From: JAJTFW01 sp031421935
GTDB taxonomy: Bacteria > Bacteroidota > Bacteroidia > AKYH767-A > OLB10
DNA: 64,000 nucleotides
Assembly: GCA_031421935.1 (NCBI GenBank)
Contig: JANOPQ010000185.1
Location: 30,204-94,203, forward strand
Reading direction: 5' to 3'
Position numbers and translations under genes: made by a program. How positions within the stretch are numbered: position 1 is the stretch's first letter; every line of letters begins with the position of its first letter. The notes beneath the pieces were generated by a model. It ran no database searches. It saw only the letters and a program-made list of their open reading frames with translations, and was not told the origin of the DNA. Shown piece after piece: positions 24,561-34,691 of the stretch.

Positions 24561-26666
24561 ATGAAAAAATTTACCATCTTATTCTTGTCCTTCATATTAT
24601 TGTACCAATTGGGAAGTAGCCAAAATGGTTTGGAAGGGGTCATTGTAGAAAAATATTATATTTCTAATGCTGCTGATGCAGCCGGAAGTTCTGGTGTGTT
24701 ACCAACTGGATCTACTACCTATCGCATTTTTATTGATTTGCTGCCAGGTTATACATTTCAAGCTGCATACGGTGTTCCTAATCATGAACTTCGTTTCCAA
24801 ACTACTACTTCTTTTTTCAACAATGAAGATTACGGTGCTACCACACCTACTTTTAGTAAAACAAATGCTAGAAATAATACCGTAATGTTAGATTCTTGGT
24901 TTAGTGGCGGAGCCTCTTGTGGAGGTAATTTTGGTATTTTGAAACCAGAAGATGGAGTAGCAGGTGGAACCAATGTTATTAATGCAAATGGAATTTTAGC
25001 AAACAACGACCCTCTCGCAGGTATTCCTTTAACTGCACAGGATGGAATTTATACAGCTGTAACTCCTTCTGTAACCGTACTCGGTTTTACTCCAGCTCAG
25101 TTAGATGTGATCGACGCAATTAGTAATGTTGGAAATTTAATTTCTACAACGAATGCTTCATGGGCTGTTTTGGGTGGTTCAACAGGCCCAATTCCATCTG
25201 TAAATAAAATACTAATAGCACAGTTTACGACGAATGGTACATTTTCTTTTAAATTAAATATTCAAATTGGAACTCCTATGCCTGGTGTTTCTCAGAATTT
25301 TGTTGCTGAAAATGCAACCGGAAACGAAATTCTTTTCCCTGCATTAATTTATTCCTCTGTTTCTCTTCCTACAGCAGCAGTATCTATCGCAACCAATGTC
25401 CCATTCCCGGTTTGTACCGGAACATCAGTGGTTTTTACCGCTACTCCTGTAAATGGTGGTGCTACCCCTTCTTATCAATGGAAGAGGAATGGCGCTAACG
25501 TAGGTACCAATAGCCCTACGTATACTACTTCCGGACTTGTTGCCAACAATGTCATTACCTGCGTAATGACTTCCAGTATTGCTGGGGCGCTGAATAATCC
25601 GGCTACGTCAAATGCGATCACAGCACAAATAATTGCAAAACCTGTAGCCAATATTGTATCTACCGGACCTACCACCTACTGCTCCAGTGCGAATGCCTGT
25701 ACATTATCAACTACGGCTGTAGCGGGTGACACGTATTTATGGTTTAAAGGGTCTACAAGCATTGCCAATTCTAACAGTCCCACGTATGTTCCAAACTCTA
25801 CTACTTCTAAAACGTACAAAGTACAAGTAACAAATAGTGGTGGTTGTAGCAAAACATCCAGCACCGTAAGTATTACAGTAAATCCGTTACCGGTTGCAAC
25901 GGTAACCATTTCCGGACCTACTACGTTTTGTAAAGGCTCAAATGCTTGTACGCTGACAGCGAACAGTGGCGCAGGACTTACTTACCAATGGAAAAAAGGA
26001 AGCGTTAATGAGGCTGGAGCTACCGGAATTTCTTTTCAACCTAATGCTACAAGCACTGGTTATAAAGTTCAAGTCACCAATGCAAATGGTTGTTCTAAAA
26101 CTTCTAGTGCAACAGCTATAATCGCTAACGCACTTCCAACTGCAACAATTACCCCACAAGGTCCTACTACTTTTTGTAGTGGTGACAGCGTAGTTTTAAA
26201 GGCTAATAGCGGGGCTGGATTAACTTATCAGTGGATTAAAGGCGTTATACCACAAGCCGGTCAAACGTCAATTAATTACACAGCTAAATCACAAGCTTCT
26301 TATAAAGTAACTGTAACGAATGCTAATGGTTGTACAAAAAATTCATCATCGGTTTCAATAACTGTTAATTGTCGTGAAGGGGATTCATTCGGAATTTCTG
26401 ATGGAAATGAAAGTCTTTCTACTTATCCAAATCCAACGAATGGTCCATTCACAATAAATTATTATAACAATGAATTAATTTATACTGATGCACAAATAGT
26501 AATTCTAGATGTTTTAGGTCGAGTGATTTATACGGAGGAAGTTGAAATTGTTGATGGAGTATTTAACAAAGAACTTTCGTTGGAGAACCCATTAGTGAAT
26601 GGAATGTATTTTGTTTCCTTAAACTATAGTGGAAAGGGAATTACCAATAAGTTCTTGGTTGATTAA
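24561..26666 (+). CDS. Surface protein: GLENIIVEKYY-type domain, four Ig-like domains, T9SS sorting domain
   Basis: Signal peptide 1-20 (ends GSSQ). Residues about 22-268 are the domain shared with four neighbours, with blocks GLEGVIVEKYYIS, LPTGSTTYRIFIDLLPG, YGVPNHEL, FFNNEDYG, TVMLDSWFSGGASCG, FGILKPEDG, LAGIPLTAQDG, SWAVLGGSTGP, ILIAQFTTNGTFSFKLN and GNEILFPALIY. Residues about 280-605 are four Ig-like repeats of the SprB/Ig_7 kind, each with a PxTFCxGxSxxL start, a YQWxKG strand and a C-terminal VTNxNGCxKxSS. Residues about 620-701 are a type A T9SS sorting domain (LSTYPNPTNGPF). It is likely a cell-surface adhesin or binding protein; the ligand is unknown. First gene of the plus-strand surface block. 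Confidence 0.85.
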   Translation: MKKFTILFLSFILLYQLGSSQNGLEGVIVEKYYISNAADAAGSSGVLPTGSTTYRIFIDLLPGYTFQAAYGVPNHELRFQTTTSFFNNEDYGATTPTFSKTNARNNTVMLDSWFSGGASCGGNFGILKPEDGVAGGTNVINANGILANNDPLAGIPLTAQDGIYTAVTPSVTVLGFTPAQLDVIDAISNVGNLISTTNASWAVLGGSTGPIPSVNKILIAQFTTNGTFSFKLNIQIGTPMPGVSQNFVAENATGNEILFPALIYSSVSLPTAAVSIATNVPFPVCTGTSVVFTATPVNGGATPSYQWKRNGANVGTNSPTYTTSGLVANNVITCVMTSSIAGALNNPATSNAITAQIIAKPVANIVSTGPTTYCSSANACTLSTTAVAGDTYLWFKGSTSIANSNSPTYVPNSTTSKTYKVQVTNSGGCSKTSSTVSITVNPLPVATVTISGPTTFCKGSNACTLTANSGAGLTYQWKKGSVNEAGATGISFQPNATSTGYKVQVTNANGCSKTSSATAIIANALPTATITPQGPTTFCSGDSVVLKANSGAGLTYQWIKGVIPQAGQTSINYTAKSQASYKVTVTNANGCTKNSSSVSITVNCREGDSFGISDGNESLSTYPNPTNGPFTINYYNNELIYTDAQIVILDVLGRVIYTEEVEIVDGVFNKELSLENPLVNGMYFVSLNYSGKGITNKFLVD

Positions 26667-26713
26667 TGTACATTTATTAGCATAAATTTCAAAAAGTTTA
26701 ATTCAAGTTAGTA

Positions 26714-27820
26714 ATGAAAAAGTATTGTTGGTGTTATTTGTTTTTTTGTTTTATATTGAATTCAAATGCAAATGCACAAAAAGGGTTGGAGAATATTATA
26801 GTGGAGAAGTATTATATTTCTACAGCTGCCGATACAATAGGAACAGAGCTAGGAGGGTATCTTCCTATTGGCTCTGTTACTTATCGTGTGTATGCCGACT
26901 TAACTCCTGTTCATCGACTTCAAGCCATTTATGGGGAAGCCCAACATGAATTAAAAATTGCTACTACAACTCGTTTTTTTAATTGTGCAAAAAATGATGG
27001 AAAGTCATCCACTGACATAGAACCTTCTTTTCTTAAAGAAAGCACTTTGCTGTTGGATTCATGGGTCAGTGTAGGTGCTGCATGCTTAGATTATCAAGCT
27101 GTGTTGAAATCAATGGATGATTCGCTTCCCACTTTTGTTGAAAGTAATGAACTGAATATTTTGAGAAATGAAGAAAAGGATCTAGGTATTCCATTGACAA
27201 TAGTAGATGGAATGAAGAAGTTGAAACTACAACCAGGTCCTGTGTTTTTCAATTTCGATAAGGAGTTGCAAAATTTCCAGTATGCATTTCGAGATTCAGT
27301 AAATGGCATCATCAGTACACTCAATGGTGCTTGGGCTTCTTTTGGTGGATCTGTGGGCCCACACCCTCAAAATCAAGTTTTGTTAGGTCAATTTACTACC
27401 GATGGTGTATTTAGTTTTGAATTGAATTTGTTAATAGCTATTCCAGGAGGAGGTTCTGAAAAGTTTGTCGCAAAAAATCCGGTAGATAGCGAATTTGTGT
27501 TTCCAGCTTTAATTTATACTTCTTCACCTAACAATAAGTCGCCTCAAATCTTGTTGGCTGTTGATCAACAGCAAAAGAAGAAAGGAGTAAGTGCAATTGA
27601 ATTATTGGCAACGGCCAGTGATGAGGATGGAAAAGTAGTAGCTGTCGATTTTTATGTTAATGATAGATTGGTTTATACAGATTCTACTTTTCCGTTTGCA
27701 TTTAGCTATAATGGAAATTCAAAGGATGCCATAGTATCAGCTTCTGCCATAGACGATAAGGGAACTAAATGCAGATCTAAAAATATATTTCTTTCTGGTA
27801 CTATTTCTCAGCACGATTAA
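26714..27820 (+). CDS. Secreted protein: GLENIIVEKYY-type domain plus one Ig-like domain, no sorting domain
   Basis: Signal peptide about 1-21 (ends NANAQ). The shared domain follows at about 23-268 (GLENIIVEKYYIS, LPIGSVTYRVYADL, TLLLDSWVSVGAACL, LGIPLTIVDG, VLLGQFTTDGVFSFELN, FVFPALIYTS), but it is more divergent than copies 1 and 3: YGEAQHEL for YGVPxHEL, and a charged region at 125-150. Residues about 275-365 form one Big-type Ig domain (SAIELLATASDEDGKVVAVDFYVN). The protein ends there, without a T9SS sorting domain, so its route past the outer membrane is unclear. It starts 47 bp after the previous gene. Confidence 0.82.
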   Translation: MKKYCWCYLFFCFILNSNANAQKGLENIIVEKYYISTAADTIGTELGGYLPIGSVTYRVYADLTPVHRLQAIYGEAQHELKIATTTRFFNCAKNDGKSSTDIEPSFLKESTLLLDSWVSVGAACLDYQAVLKSMDDSLPTFVESNELNILRNEEKDLGIPLTIVDGMKKLKLQPGPVFFNFDKELQNFQYAFRDSVNGIISTLNGAWASFGGSVGPHPQNQVLLGQFTTDGVFSFELNLLIAIPGGGSEKFVAKNPVDSEFVFPALIYTSSPNNKSPQILLAVDQQQKKKGVSAIELLATASDEDGKVVAVDFYVNDRLVYTDSTFPFAFSYNGNSKDAIVSASAIDDKGTKCRSKNIFLSGTISQHD

Positions 27821-28011
27821 TAACCAGGTTTGTTAAATTATTGTTTTCAATTGGTACCAATTTTGGTATTCCTTAACTCAAAGTTAATCTTCTTTTAAAC
27901 AATAATAAAGGGTAATTGTTGAGTTTTGTCGTCTGATTGCTTCTATACAAAGCAACTGATTTTGGAACTAGTATACTTAACATTATCAATTAATATTTAA
28001 TACCATTTATT

Positions 28012-29100
28012 ATGAAAAAATTAATACTCCTTTCTGGACTTCTCATGACCAGCTTGTTTCTTCAAGCACAAAATGGGTTGGAAAATATCATTGTAGAAAG
28101 ATACTATGTATCGGAGCCAAATGATACAAATGCAAATTCTACTGGAGGTATTCTTCCTGTGGGATCTGTAACCTACCGCATTTATGTGGATATGTTACCA
28201 GGATATAAATTTCAAGTATGTTACGGAGTTCCAACTCATGAAATGAGAATTGAAACTTCTACTTTGTTTTTTAATAATGAAGATCGTGGCTCTACATCAC
28301 CTAATTTCTCCTTTGTGAATGCAGCAAAGAATACCGTAATGCTCGATTCATGGTTGTCAGTCGGAGCAGCATGTAATGGTTATATGGGAGTTTTGAAAAC
28401 AGAAGATAATGGAGTAAATAACATCATTAATAACTTTTCGCCACAGGTGTTGCAAGGTACAGATGCTTCTGCCGGAATTCCATTGACTACGCAAGATGGT
28501 TTGATTTTAAGTGCTCCAGAGCCTTTTAATGAATTAGGTTTGACAAATGATATTATCGTTTTTGATAATCAGAATGATGGTACAAATGGACCTTTGTTTT
28601 CAAGTTTTAACGGTTCTTGGGTAGCTTTAAATGGAGCTTCAGGTCCTGATACTTCGATTAACAAAGTATTAATAGCGCAAATTACAACCGACGGAACTTT
28701 CTGCTTTAAATTGAATGTGCAATTACGCTCTCCAATACCTGGTGTTGTTGAAAATTATGTTGCTGACAGCCCAACTGGAAATGAAATTGCTTTTCCAGGT
28801 TTACAATATTGTTCAAATGTTGGAAATCCAGAGTTTGCAGTGGAAGGTCCTGCGTTTAGTTTGTATCCAAATCCAACGCATGATATTTTTAGTATGTGGG
28901 TTTTTGCAAGCAGACAACCTGGAATATACAATTACAAAATTTATTCGATGGATGGAAAGCAGATGTTGAGTAAATCTTTAGGCGTTACTCAAGCTGATGT
29001 AATGGAGAAAGTGGATTTGTCAGCTTATCCTTCTGGAATATATTTTGTGGAACTTTCTGTTGAAGGACACTCTTCTACCAAGAAACTAATTAAAAATTAA
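28012..29100 (+). CDS. Surface protein: GLENIIVEKYY-type domain plus T9SS sorting domain
   Basis: The smallest full version of the family. Signal peptide 1-20 (LFLQAQ), shared domain about 21-270 (GLENIIVERYYVS, LPVGSVTYRIYVDMLPGYKFQ, YGVPTHEMR, TVMLDSWLSVGAAC, AGIPLTTQDG, KVLIAQITTDGTFCFKLN, GNEIAFPGLQY), then a type A sorting domain at about 283-362 (FSLYPNPTHDIF, ending STKKLIKN). With nothing else present it shows that the shared domain is a self-standing module that T9SS exports. It precedes the TonB-dependent receptor by 52 bp. Confidence 0.85.
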   Translation: MKKLILLSGLLMTSLFLQAQNGLENIIVERYYVSEPNDTNANSTGGILPVGSVTYRIYVDMLPGYKFQVCYGVPTHEMRIETSTLFFNNEDRGSTSPNFSFVNAAKNTVMLDSWLSVGAACNGYMGVLKTEDNGVNNIINNFSPQVLQGTDASAGIPLTTQDGLILSAPEPFNELGLTNDIIVFDNQNDGTNGPLFSSFNGSWVALNGASGPDTSINKVLIAQITTDGTFCFKLNVQLRSPIPGVVENYVADSPTGNEIAFPGLQYCSNVGNPEFAVEGPAFSLYPNPTHDIFSMWVFASRQPGIYNYKIYSMDGKQMLSKSLGVTQADVMEKVDLSAYPSGIYFVELSVEGHSSTKKLIKN

Positions 29101-29152
29101 TTGTAACTGGTAAATAGTTCTAGTTTGATTAATTCTTGAAATTATTAAGTTA

Positions 29153-32100
29153 ATGATGAATGTATTGTATCGTTTGTTAATTGTAATAGGCTTCCTATTT
29201 TTATTTGTTAATTCTGCAAAATCACAAGGCGTGATTCGAGGAAAAATAACAGATGCAAATGGAGAAACATTGATTGGAGTAACTGTCGTTGAGAAAGCAA
29301 ATCCAAGCAATGGACAAGTTAGCGATTTAGATGGTAATTATTCGATAAAGATTGTAAATAGTGAACCTGTCGTTTTGTTAATCACTTATGTTGGCTTTAC
29401 TACTATTGAACAAACTTTTCAGTTAGCGAATAATGAAATTAAATTACAAAACTTTGTTTTGAAAAGCGCTGCAACTGAAGTTAAAGAAGTGGAAATTGAA
29501 GCTAAAGCAATTAAAGCTGCAGATTACTATATGGAGAATATGAAGAAAAAGTCGGCAACAACCATCGACTATGTTTCTTCAGAAACCATGCGTAAAACTG
29601 GTGATAATAATGTATCTAATGCCATCGCTCGGATCACAGGTGTTTCTACAAGTAGTGCCGGTTTCATTACAGTAAGAGGCATTGGTGATCGATACGTGCG
29701 TACTACTATTAATGGAGCAACCATTCCAACATTAGATCCATTTACCAGTAATATCAAATTGGATTTTATTCCAGCAAATTTGGTCGACAATATTATCATT
29801 ACGAAAACGGCTTCTCCTGATCTTCCTGGAAATTGGGCAGGCGCTTATATTTCTGTCGAAACAAAGGATTACCCAGAAAAATTATCGATTACGGTGGAAT
29901 CACAAATCGGATATAATTCACAGAGTACTTTTAAAAATGTATTAACAACAGATGGAAGTGCTACCGATTGGTTAGGATATGATGATGGATTCAGAGATCG
30001 TGATCATAACCACGTGCAATATATTAATCGTCCTACGCAGTATCAAGAACTATGTGCATTGGGTTTGAAAGATTATTTTGCTGGCTTGGGAGTAACAACG
30101 AGTTGGGATCAAGGTACTGAAGCTGGAAATAATTATTTCAAATTGGGACTTATTCAATTAGGATTATTAGGGGCAGCAGAGATTAATGACCCAGTAGCTT
30201 ACAATAACGCATTATCATTATATGCTGCGAATTATGAATTGCAGGCTTTTGATAAAGTAAATGAATCTTTGCCGGTGTATGGAAAATCTTTTCCTAATAA
30301 TTGGATTCCGTTTAAGAAGAAAGCTCCACTTAACTTCAGTCAAAGTTTTGGAATCGGTAATCAAATAAACATAGGCAAGAACGATGTTATTGGATTTTTA
30401 TTTGGATTGAAGTATAATAGCTCGGTCTCATATGATCCATCTGCCAGCGGTACACGTATTGAGAAGCGAGGCGCTGAAGAGCAAACTTTATATACTTCTT
30501 CTCAAAACTTGAGTCGAGAAGCCAATGGATGGAGTGCTTTGATGAATTTGGCTTATAAATTTAACCCGAATAATTCAGTCTCTTTTTTATTTATGCCTAA
30601 TCTGAATGGAACTAATAACACACGCGAAATTTACCAAAATGATCTGATTGATTTTCCTGGATTAAGTTCCACTGTCTATGATCAATATTATGAGGAGCGT
30701 AAACAGTATATTTATCAAGCAAAGTCAGAAAATTATTTTCCGAAGTTGAAGACAAAAGTAGAATTAAATGCATCTTATGCTGATGGAAATAGTGATGTTC
30801 CTGACTTTAAAACATGGAATGTACTCGATCTAAATGGACAGCTTTTAAGTGGGATAGGAGGAAACAGTAGATTTTTTAGATATCTTGATGAAAATGTACT
30901 TGATACAAGAGCAAATATTTTGTTTCCCATAAATGAGAAACCTGGTCTAAATCGTGACTTTAGTTTTGGAGCTTCAAGAGTATGGCAGGAGCGAGATTTT
31001 CAACAGTATTCATACAGTCTAGGTGCAACTGATAGCAGTGGAAATATTCAATCAGCTTCTTATTTTATTCCCAATAATGATTTAGATGCATTTTTAGATC
31101 CTTCGGAGTTTGATATAGAAAGTTATTTTTTTCAAGGGATTCCGAAGCGCCGAGCTAAGAAATTTTATTTTGATGATCCAAACCCAGCAAATCATACTAT
31201 CGGTAATTCAGAAGTGTTAGCCGCTTTTGCAATGTTGGATTATAGTTTGAATTTTAGATGGCGCGCTTCCGTTGGTTTGCGAGTTGAAAAGGCAAAGCTG
31301 TTTGCTGATGTGTATGAATACGATCAGAAAGGGTATGGAGTAAATGATTTTAGACGCCGATTTGAAACCGATATTTTTTTGCCAAATCCCGGTAATTTTA
31401 ATTTAACAAAGTATCTCCCAAGTCTTAATGTGATTTATAAGCTTAAAGAAGAAGAGAAAGTGGCTATGAATTTAAGAGCGAACTATAGTCGTACTACTGC
31501 TTATCCTAGTATTCGCGAAATCACAGAAACCAATGTGTATGATTTCGAACTGCGAACTTTTGTTTTTGGTAATTCTAATTTGAGAGAAGTGGATATTGAT
31601 AATTTCGATGTTCGATGGGAAACGTTTTATAAATCCGGTACTTCTATATCTTTAAGTGGATTTTATAAAGATTTTGCTAATCATATTGAATTGGTTAATT
31701 CAGTAGGAGGATATTCTTGGCAAAATGTTGATAATTCATTCGTAGCCGGAATTGAAATAGAAGGAAAGAAAAATCTTACAAAACAATTTGAAGTTCGTGC
31801 TAATATTGCCGTTATTAATTCTGAAACAAATTTTAATTATAGAACAGTAAATGTAGTGAATGGAATTCGTACAGAAGTTCCTGGTGAGTTAATAAAGCGC
31901 AAAATGTTTGGTCAATCTCCCTATGTAGTAAATGCGATCGTTAGTTATCGCTTGGAGAAATCTAAAATTTTAATCACCGCCTCTTATAATATTCAAGGTA
32001 AGAAATTGGTAATTGCAAGTGATGAATTGGCTCCTGCCGTTTATGAGCTACCAAGAAACGTATTGGACATGAAGATAACAAAGGAGTTAGGAAAGCATTT

Positions 32101-32242
32101 TGTACTAGCTGTTAATATCAGAGATATTTTAAATGAACCCGTAACACGAGAGTATGATAATGATAGTTCTCTTGGTAAGAAAAATTACGATAGCTTTCGT
32201 TGGGGAACAAATTATAATTTAGGATTAACCTATCGACTCTAA
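29153..32242 (+). CDS. TonB-dependent outer-membrane receptor
   Basis: 1029 residues. Signal peptide about 1-25 (ends SAKSQ); carboxypeptidase-regulatory-like beta-sandwich at about 26-110 (GVIRGKITDANGETLIGVTV, with DLDGNYSI); plug domain at about 125-235 (NNVSNAIARITGVS, ITVRGIGDRY, LVDNIIITKTASPDLPGNWAGAYISVETKD); then a large beta-barrel to the C-terminus, which ends in an aromatic strand (NYNLGLTYRL). This energised channel imports or binds a large substrate. No SusD lipoprotein is adjacent, so it is not a classical glycan SusC/D pair. This receptor type is often near beta-helix proteins like the one at 34692. It lies between family members 3 and 4, 11 bp before the latter. Confidence 0.92.
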   Translation: MMNVLYRLLIVIGFLFLFVNSAKSQGVIRGKITDANGETLIGVTVVEKANPSNGQVSDLDGNYSIKIVNSEPVVLLITYVGFTTIEQTFQLANNEIKLQNFVLKSAATEVKEVEIEAKAIKAADYYMENMKKKSATTIDYVSSETMRKTGDNNVSNAIARITGVSTSSAGFITVRGIGDRYVRTTINGATIPTLDPFTSNIKLDFIPANLVDNIIITKTASPDLPGNWAGAYISVETKDYPEKLSITVESQIGYNSQSTFKNVLTTDGSATDWLGYDDGFRDRDHNHVQYINRPTQYQELCALGLKDYFAGLGVTTSWDQGTEAGNNYFKLGLIQLGLLGAAEINDPVAYNNALSLYAANYELQAFDKVNESLPVYGKSFPNNWIPFKKKAPLNFSQSFGIGNQINIGKNDVIGFLFGLKYNSSVSYDPSASGTRIEKRGAEEQTLYTSSQNLSREANGWSALMNLAYKFNPNNSVSFLFMPNLNGTNNTREIYQNDLIDFPGLSSTVYDQYYEERKQYIYQAKSENYFPKLKTKVELNASYADGNSDVPDFKTWNVLDLNGQLLSGIGGNSRFFRYLDENVLDTRANILFPINEKPGLNRDFSFGASRVWQERDFQQYSYSLGATDSSGNIQSASYFIPNNDLDAFLDPSEFDIESYFFQGIPKRRAKKFYFDDPNPANHTIGNSEVLAAFAMLDYSLNFRWRASVGLRVEKAKLFADVYEYDQKGYGVNDFRRRFETDIFLPNPGNFNLTKYLPSLNVIYKLKEEEKVAMNLRANYSRTTAYPSIREITETNVYDFELRTFVFGNSNLREVDIDNFDVRWETFYKSGTSISLSGFYKDFANHIELVNSVGGYSWQNVDNSFVAGIEIEGKKNLTKQFEVRANIAVINSETNFNYRTVNVVNGIRTEVPGELIKRKMFGQSPYVVNAIVSYRLEKSKILITASYNIQGKKLVIASDELAPAVYELPRNVLDMKITKELGKHFVLAVNIRDILNEPVTREYDNDSSLGKKNYDSFRWGTNYNLGLTYRL

Positions 32243-32253
32243 TTCGCTAGAAT

Positions 32254-33618
32254 ATGAAAACATATACTATTACTAAAATTCTAATTTGCTTCTTCCTTTT
32301 TATGGTAGGGATGTTGTCAAGTCATGTTGCTACCTCTCAAATTGCAGGATTGCAAGTGGAAACTTATTATATCGCTGATGCAAATGATGCGACCGACACC
32401 ACGGGTGGCCGATCACTTTCTGTAGGTGAAAAGACATTTCGTATTTATGTTGAATTGATGCCAGGTTCAAGAGTGAAAAAAGTGTACGGAGATGTTTATC
32501 ACCCATTAACTATATCAAGTACGTATCCCTTTTATAATAATATTGATCGACCTGCTAGCGTTTTTGGATATCAAATAAAGTCATCTTGGATCTCAGATAA
32601 TCCAACGCTGGCGTTGGATAGTTGGTTAACAATTGGAATGGCTACTACCACACAGAAAGGGGTATTGAAATCTTTAGATCCCGATGGTGATGATATTGCA
32701 GGTTTGAATAATACAGGTGGAACGGCTTTGATTACTTCAGGACTTTTAGCGAATACAGACCCCTTAATTGGAATTCCTTTAACTACAGCAGATGGGTTAG
32801 TTCCAAATAATTTCGCATTAGGGCAATGGACTGATGTCGGGTTTAAAGATTTGAGTGGAAATGATACTACTGTTTTTGGACCTATCGCTATAGGAAATAA
32901 TCTTACATGTAATAATTGCGCTATTCAACAAAATAATGCTCTAAGCGGTCCAACCGTTGACTCCACGAAGGTCCTCATCGCTCAGCTAACTACTTTTGGC
33001 GAACTCTCATTTCAAATAAATTTAACTATTGAAGAGTTAGATAGTTTAGGAAATTATTCATTGGTTAATTATGTTGCAACTGATGATACGCTTTTATCAG
33101 GTGAACAAGTAAGTCCATTTTTACAATACCCTCAGGCTTGTGGTTGTAGAGATACTCGGTATTTGGAATATGGTGCCAATTATGGTTGTGATAATATGGA
33201 TTCTTGTAAAACACTAATTGTTTTTGGTTGTACAGATACTATGGCTTGTAATTATGATCCAAGCGTTAATTTTAATATAAGCACTTTATGCTGTTATCCT
33301 GGTAAATGTAATGATAGAGATATAAGTCTTGTTTGTCCCGAATTAAATGGAGGTAGATTTGCAAAATCTACAGTGAATGTATTTCCTAATCCAGCCGCAG
33401 ATCAGATTTCGATTGAAGTATATTCAAAGAGTGTGGGTGATGCATCAGTGAAATTCTTAGATGTGATGGGAAAGGTAATTCAAGATTTCTCGTTCACATT
33501 AGATAGTGAGATTACGAAGAGAAATATCGATATTTCTTTTTTAAGGGATGGGGTGTACTTTATTTTAGTTTCTCATCATGATAAATCAGAATCGAAACGT
33601 ATTGTAAAAATAAAATAA
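32254..33618 (+). CDS. Surface protein: divergent GLENIIVEKYY-type domain, Cys-rich motif, T9SS sorting domain
   Basis: Signal peptide about 1-29 (ends VATSQ). The shared domain at about 30-300 is the most divergent: IAGLQVETYYIADAND, LSVGEKTFRIYVELMPG, LALDSWLTIGMA, LIGIPLTTADG, KVLIAQLTTFGELSFQIN. It has an inserted loop with CNNC. Residues about 300-365 are cysteine-rich and include GCTDTMACNYDPSVNF, a short repeat frequent in secreted Bacteroidota proteins. Residues about 375-454 form the sorting domain (VNVFPNPAADQISI). It begins 11 bp after the receptor gene, so the two are co-transcribed, and it may act as the receptor's surface partner. Confidence 0.82.
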   Translation: MKTYTITKILICFFLFMVGMLSSHVATSQIAGLQVETYYIADANDATDTTGGRSLSVGEKTFRIYVELMPGSRVKKVYGDVYHPLTISSTYPFYNNIDRPASVFGYQIKSSWISDNPTLALDSWLTIGMATTTQKGVLKSLDPDGDDIAGLNNTGGTALITSGLLANTDPLIGIPLTTADGLVPNNFALGQWTDVGFKDLSGNDTTVFGPIAIGNNLTCNNCAIQQNNALSGPTVDSTKVLIAQLTTFGELSFQINLTIEELDSLGNYSLVNYVATDDTLLSGEQVSPFLQYPQACGCRDTRYLEYGANYGCDNMDSCKTLIVFGCTDTMACNYDPSVNFNISTLCCYPGKCNDRDISLVCPELNGGRFAKSTVNVFPNPAADQISIEVYSKSVGDASVKFLDVMGKVIQDFSFTLDSEITKRNIDISFLRDGVYFILVSHHDKSESKRIVKIK

Positions 33619-33619
33619 G

Positions 33620-34411
33620 ATGGAATTTATATTTTCTGGAATTAAACATTTTATGATATTGATTATGGTTATTGTAAAAGAATCCCTGCAAGCAATAGGA
33701 AATTATTATAAGTCAAGCTTGCCTTTACTTTTTATTTGTTTTTTCTTTTTTGTCACATCTTGTGATGATAAGGAAGAAATGGAAGTTCCTGTTGAAGTCA
33801 GTTCAATGACGGATATTGATGGCAATGTTTATAAAACAGTTAAAATCGGTAACCAATGGTGGATGGCTGAAAATTTAAATGTTACAACTTATCGTAATGG
33901 TATTCCAATGACTTTATTGATAGATGATCTGGTTTGGAATGATACTATTCCGGGGTACTGCACATATAATGGCGGTTATGGTAAGTTGTATAATGGATAC
34001 GCTGTAGTGGATACAAATAATATCGCTCCAATAGGTTGGCATATACCTACTGATCTGGATTGGAAAAAATTAGAAGCTTATTTGGGGATGAGTGGAGGAG
34101 CTGCTGATAAAACAGGATGGAGAGGTACTTCCGAAGGTGATAAATTAAAAGCTCAAGGTATAGATAAGTGGTTCCGATATGGTGAAGTATGGGGTACGGA
34201 TAGTTATCAATTTAGAGCACTAGGAGGATCTTGCAGAATTTATAATGGAAGTTTTGGAAATCCAGGTATTAACTATGCTGGATTTTGGTGGACATCCTCA
34301 GTAAATGCGAATGATTTATTTTTTCGATATCTCGACTATAAAAAATCTGGAATTTATCGCGGATATGATACCATGAAAATGGGTTGCAGTATACGTTGTG
34401 TTAAGGATTAG
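33620..34411 (+). CDS. FISUMP-domain lipoprotein
   Basis: A hydrophobic segment ends in FFFFVTSC, a lipobox with C48 if translation begins at 33620 (or C33 from the ATG at 33665). From about residue 65 onward it is a FISUMP (Fibrobacter succinogenes major paralogous) domain: TDIDGNVYKTVKIGNQWWMAENLN, GKLYNGYAV, APIGWHIPTDLDWKKLE, GGSCRIYNGSF, FWWTSS, and the end SIRCVKD. The family is abundant in Bacteroidota outer-surface proteins and has a C-type-lectin-like look, but its function is not established. It starts 1 bp after the preceding stop and ends with a terminator, closing the first transcription unit. Confidence 0.88.
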   Translation: MEFIFSGIKHFMILIMVIVKESLQAIGNYYKSSLPLLFICFFFFVTSCDDKEEMEVPVEVSSMTDIDGNVYKTVKIGNQWWMAENLNVTTYRNGIPMTLLIDDLVWNDTIPGYCTYNGGYGKLYNGYAVVDTNNIAPIGWHIPTDLDWKKLEAYLGMSGGAADKTGWRGTSEGDKLKAQGIDKWFRYGEVWGTDSYQFRALGGSCRIYNGSFGNPGINYAGFWWTSSVNANDLFFRYLDYKKSGIYRGYDTMKMGCSIRCVKD

Positions 34412-34439
34412 TAAATACTATTTTGATTAGAATAGAAGG

Positions 34440-34463
34440 AGCGACGTAATGTCGCTTTCTTTT
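34440..34463 (+). terminator. Intrinsic terminator after the FISUMP gene
   Basis: AGCGAC (34440-34445) and GTCGCT (34451-34456) form a stem with loop GTAAT, followed by TTCTTTT. It lies 29 bases after the stop codon. Between it and the next start is AT-rich DNA with the promoter element at 34638. Confidence 0.65.
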
Positions 34464-34637
34464 CGATGTTTTTTCAAGAATAATGTAGTTTATTTTGTGA
34501 TAACTGATGTTATTTTTTTTGACCCATATTAAGTTAATGTGAACCATTTATTTTTTTCTGAAATCGGTTAACATACAAGAGAAATTTAAATAAAGATTTG
34601 ATAAGTTAATGGAAATGTCCAACTGCATTTCGCGCCC

Positions 34638-34645
34638 TACATTTG
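34638..34645 (+). promoter_or_regulatory. Bacteroidota -7 element (TACATTTG) of the beta-helix/cohesin-like pair
   Basis: Exact TAnnTTTG match 46 bases before the ATG at 34692. With the terminator at 34440 it marks a new transcription unit. Confidence 0.5.
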
Positions 34646-34691
34646 CCTCATTCTTCAGCTGAATTAAAAACAAAAAAATCTATTAAAAAAA

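Noticed and set aside
29153..34411. SusC/SusD-type polysaccharide utilisation locus
   Set aside because: No SusD-like lipoprotein and no glycoside hydrolase in this block; the neighbouring lipoprotein is a FISUMP protein.
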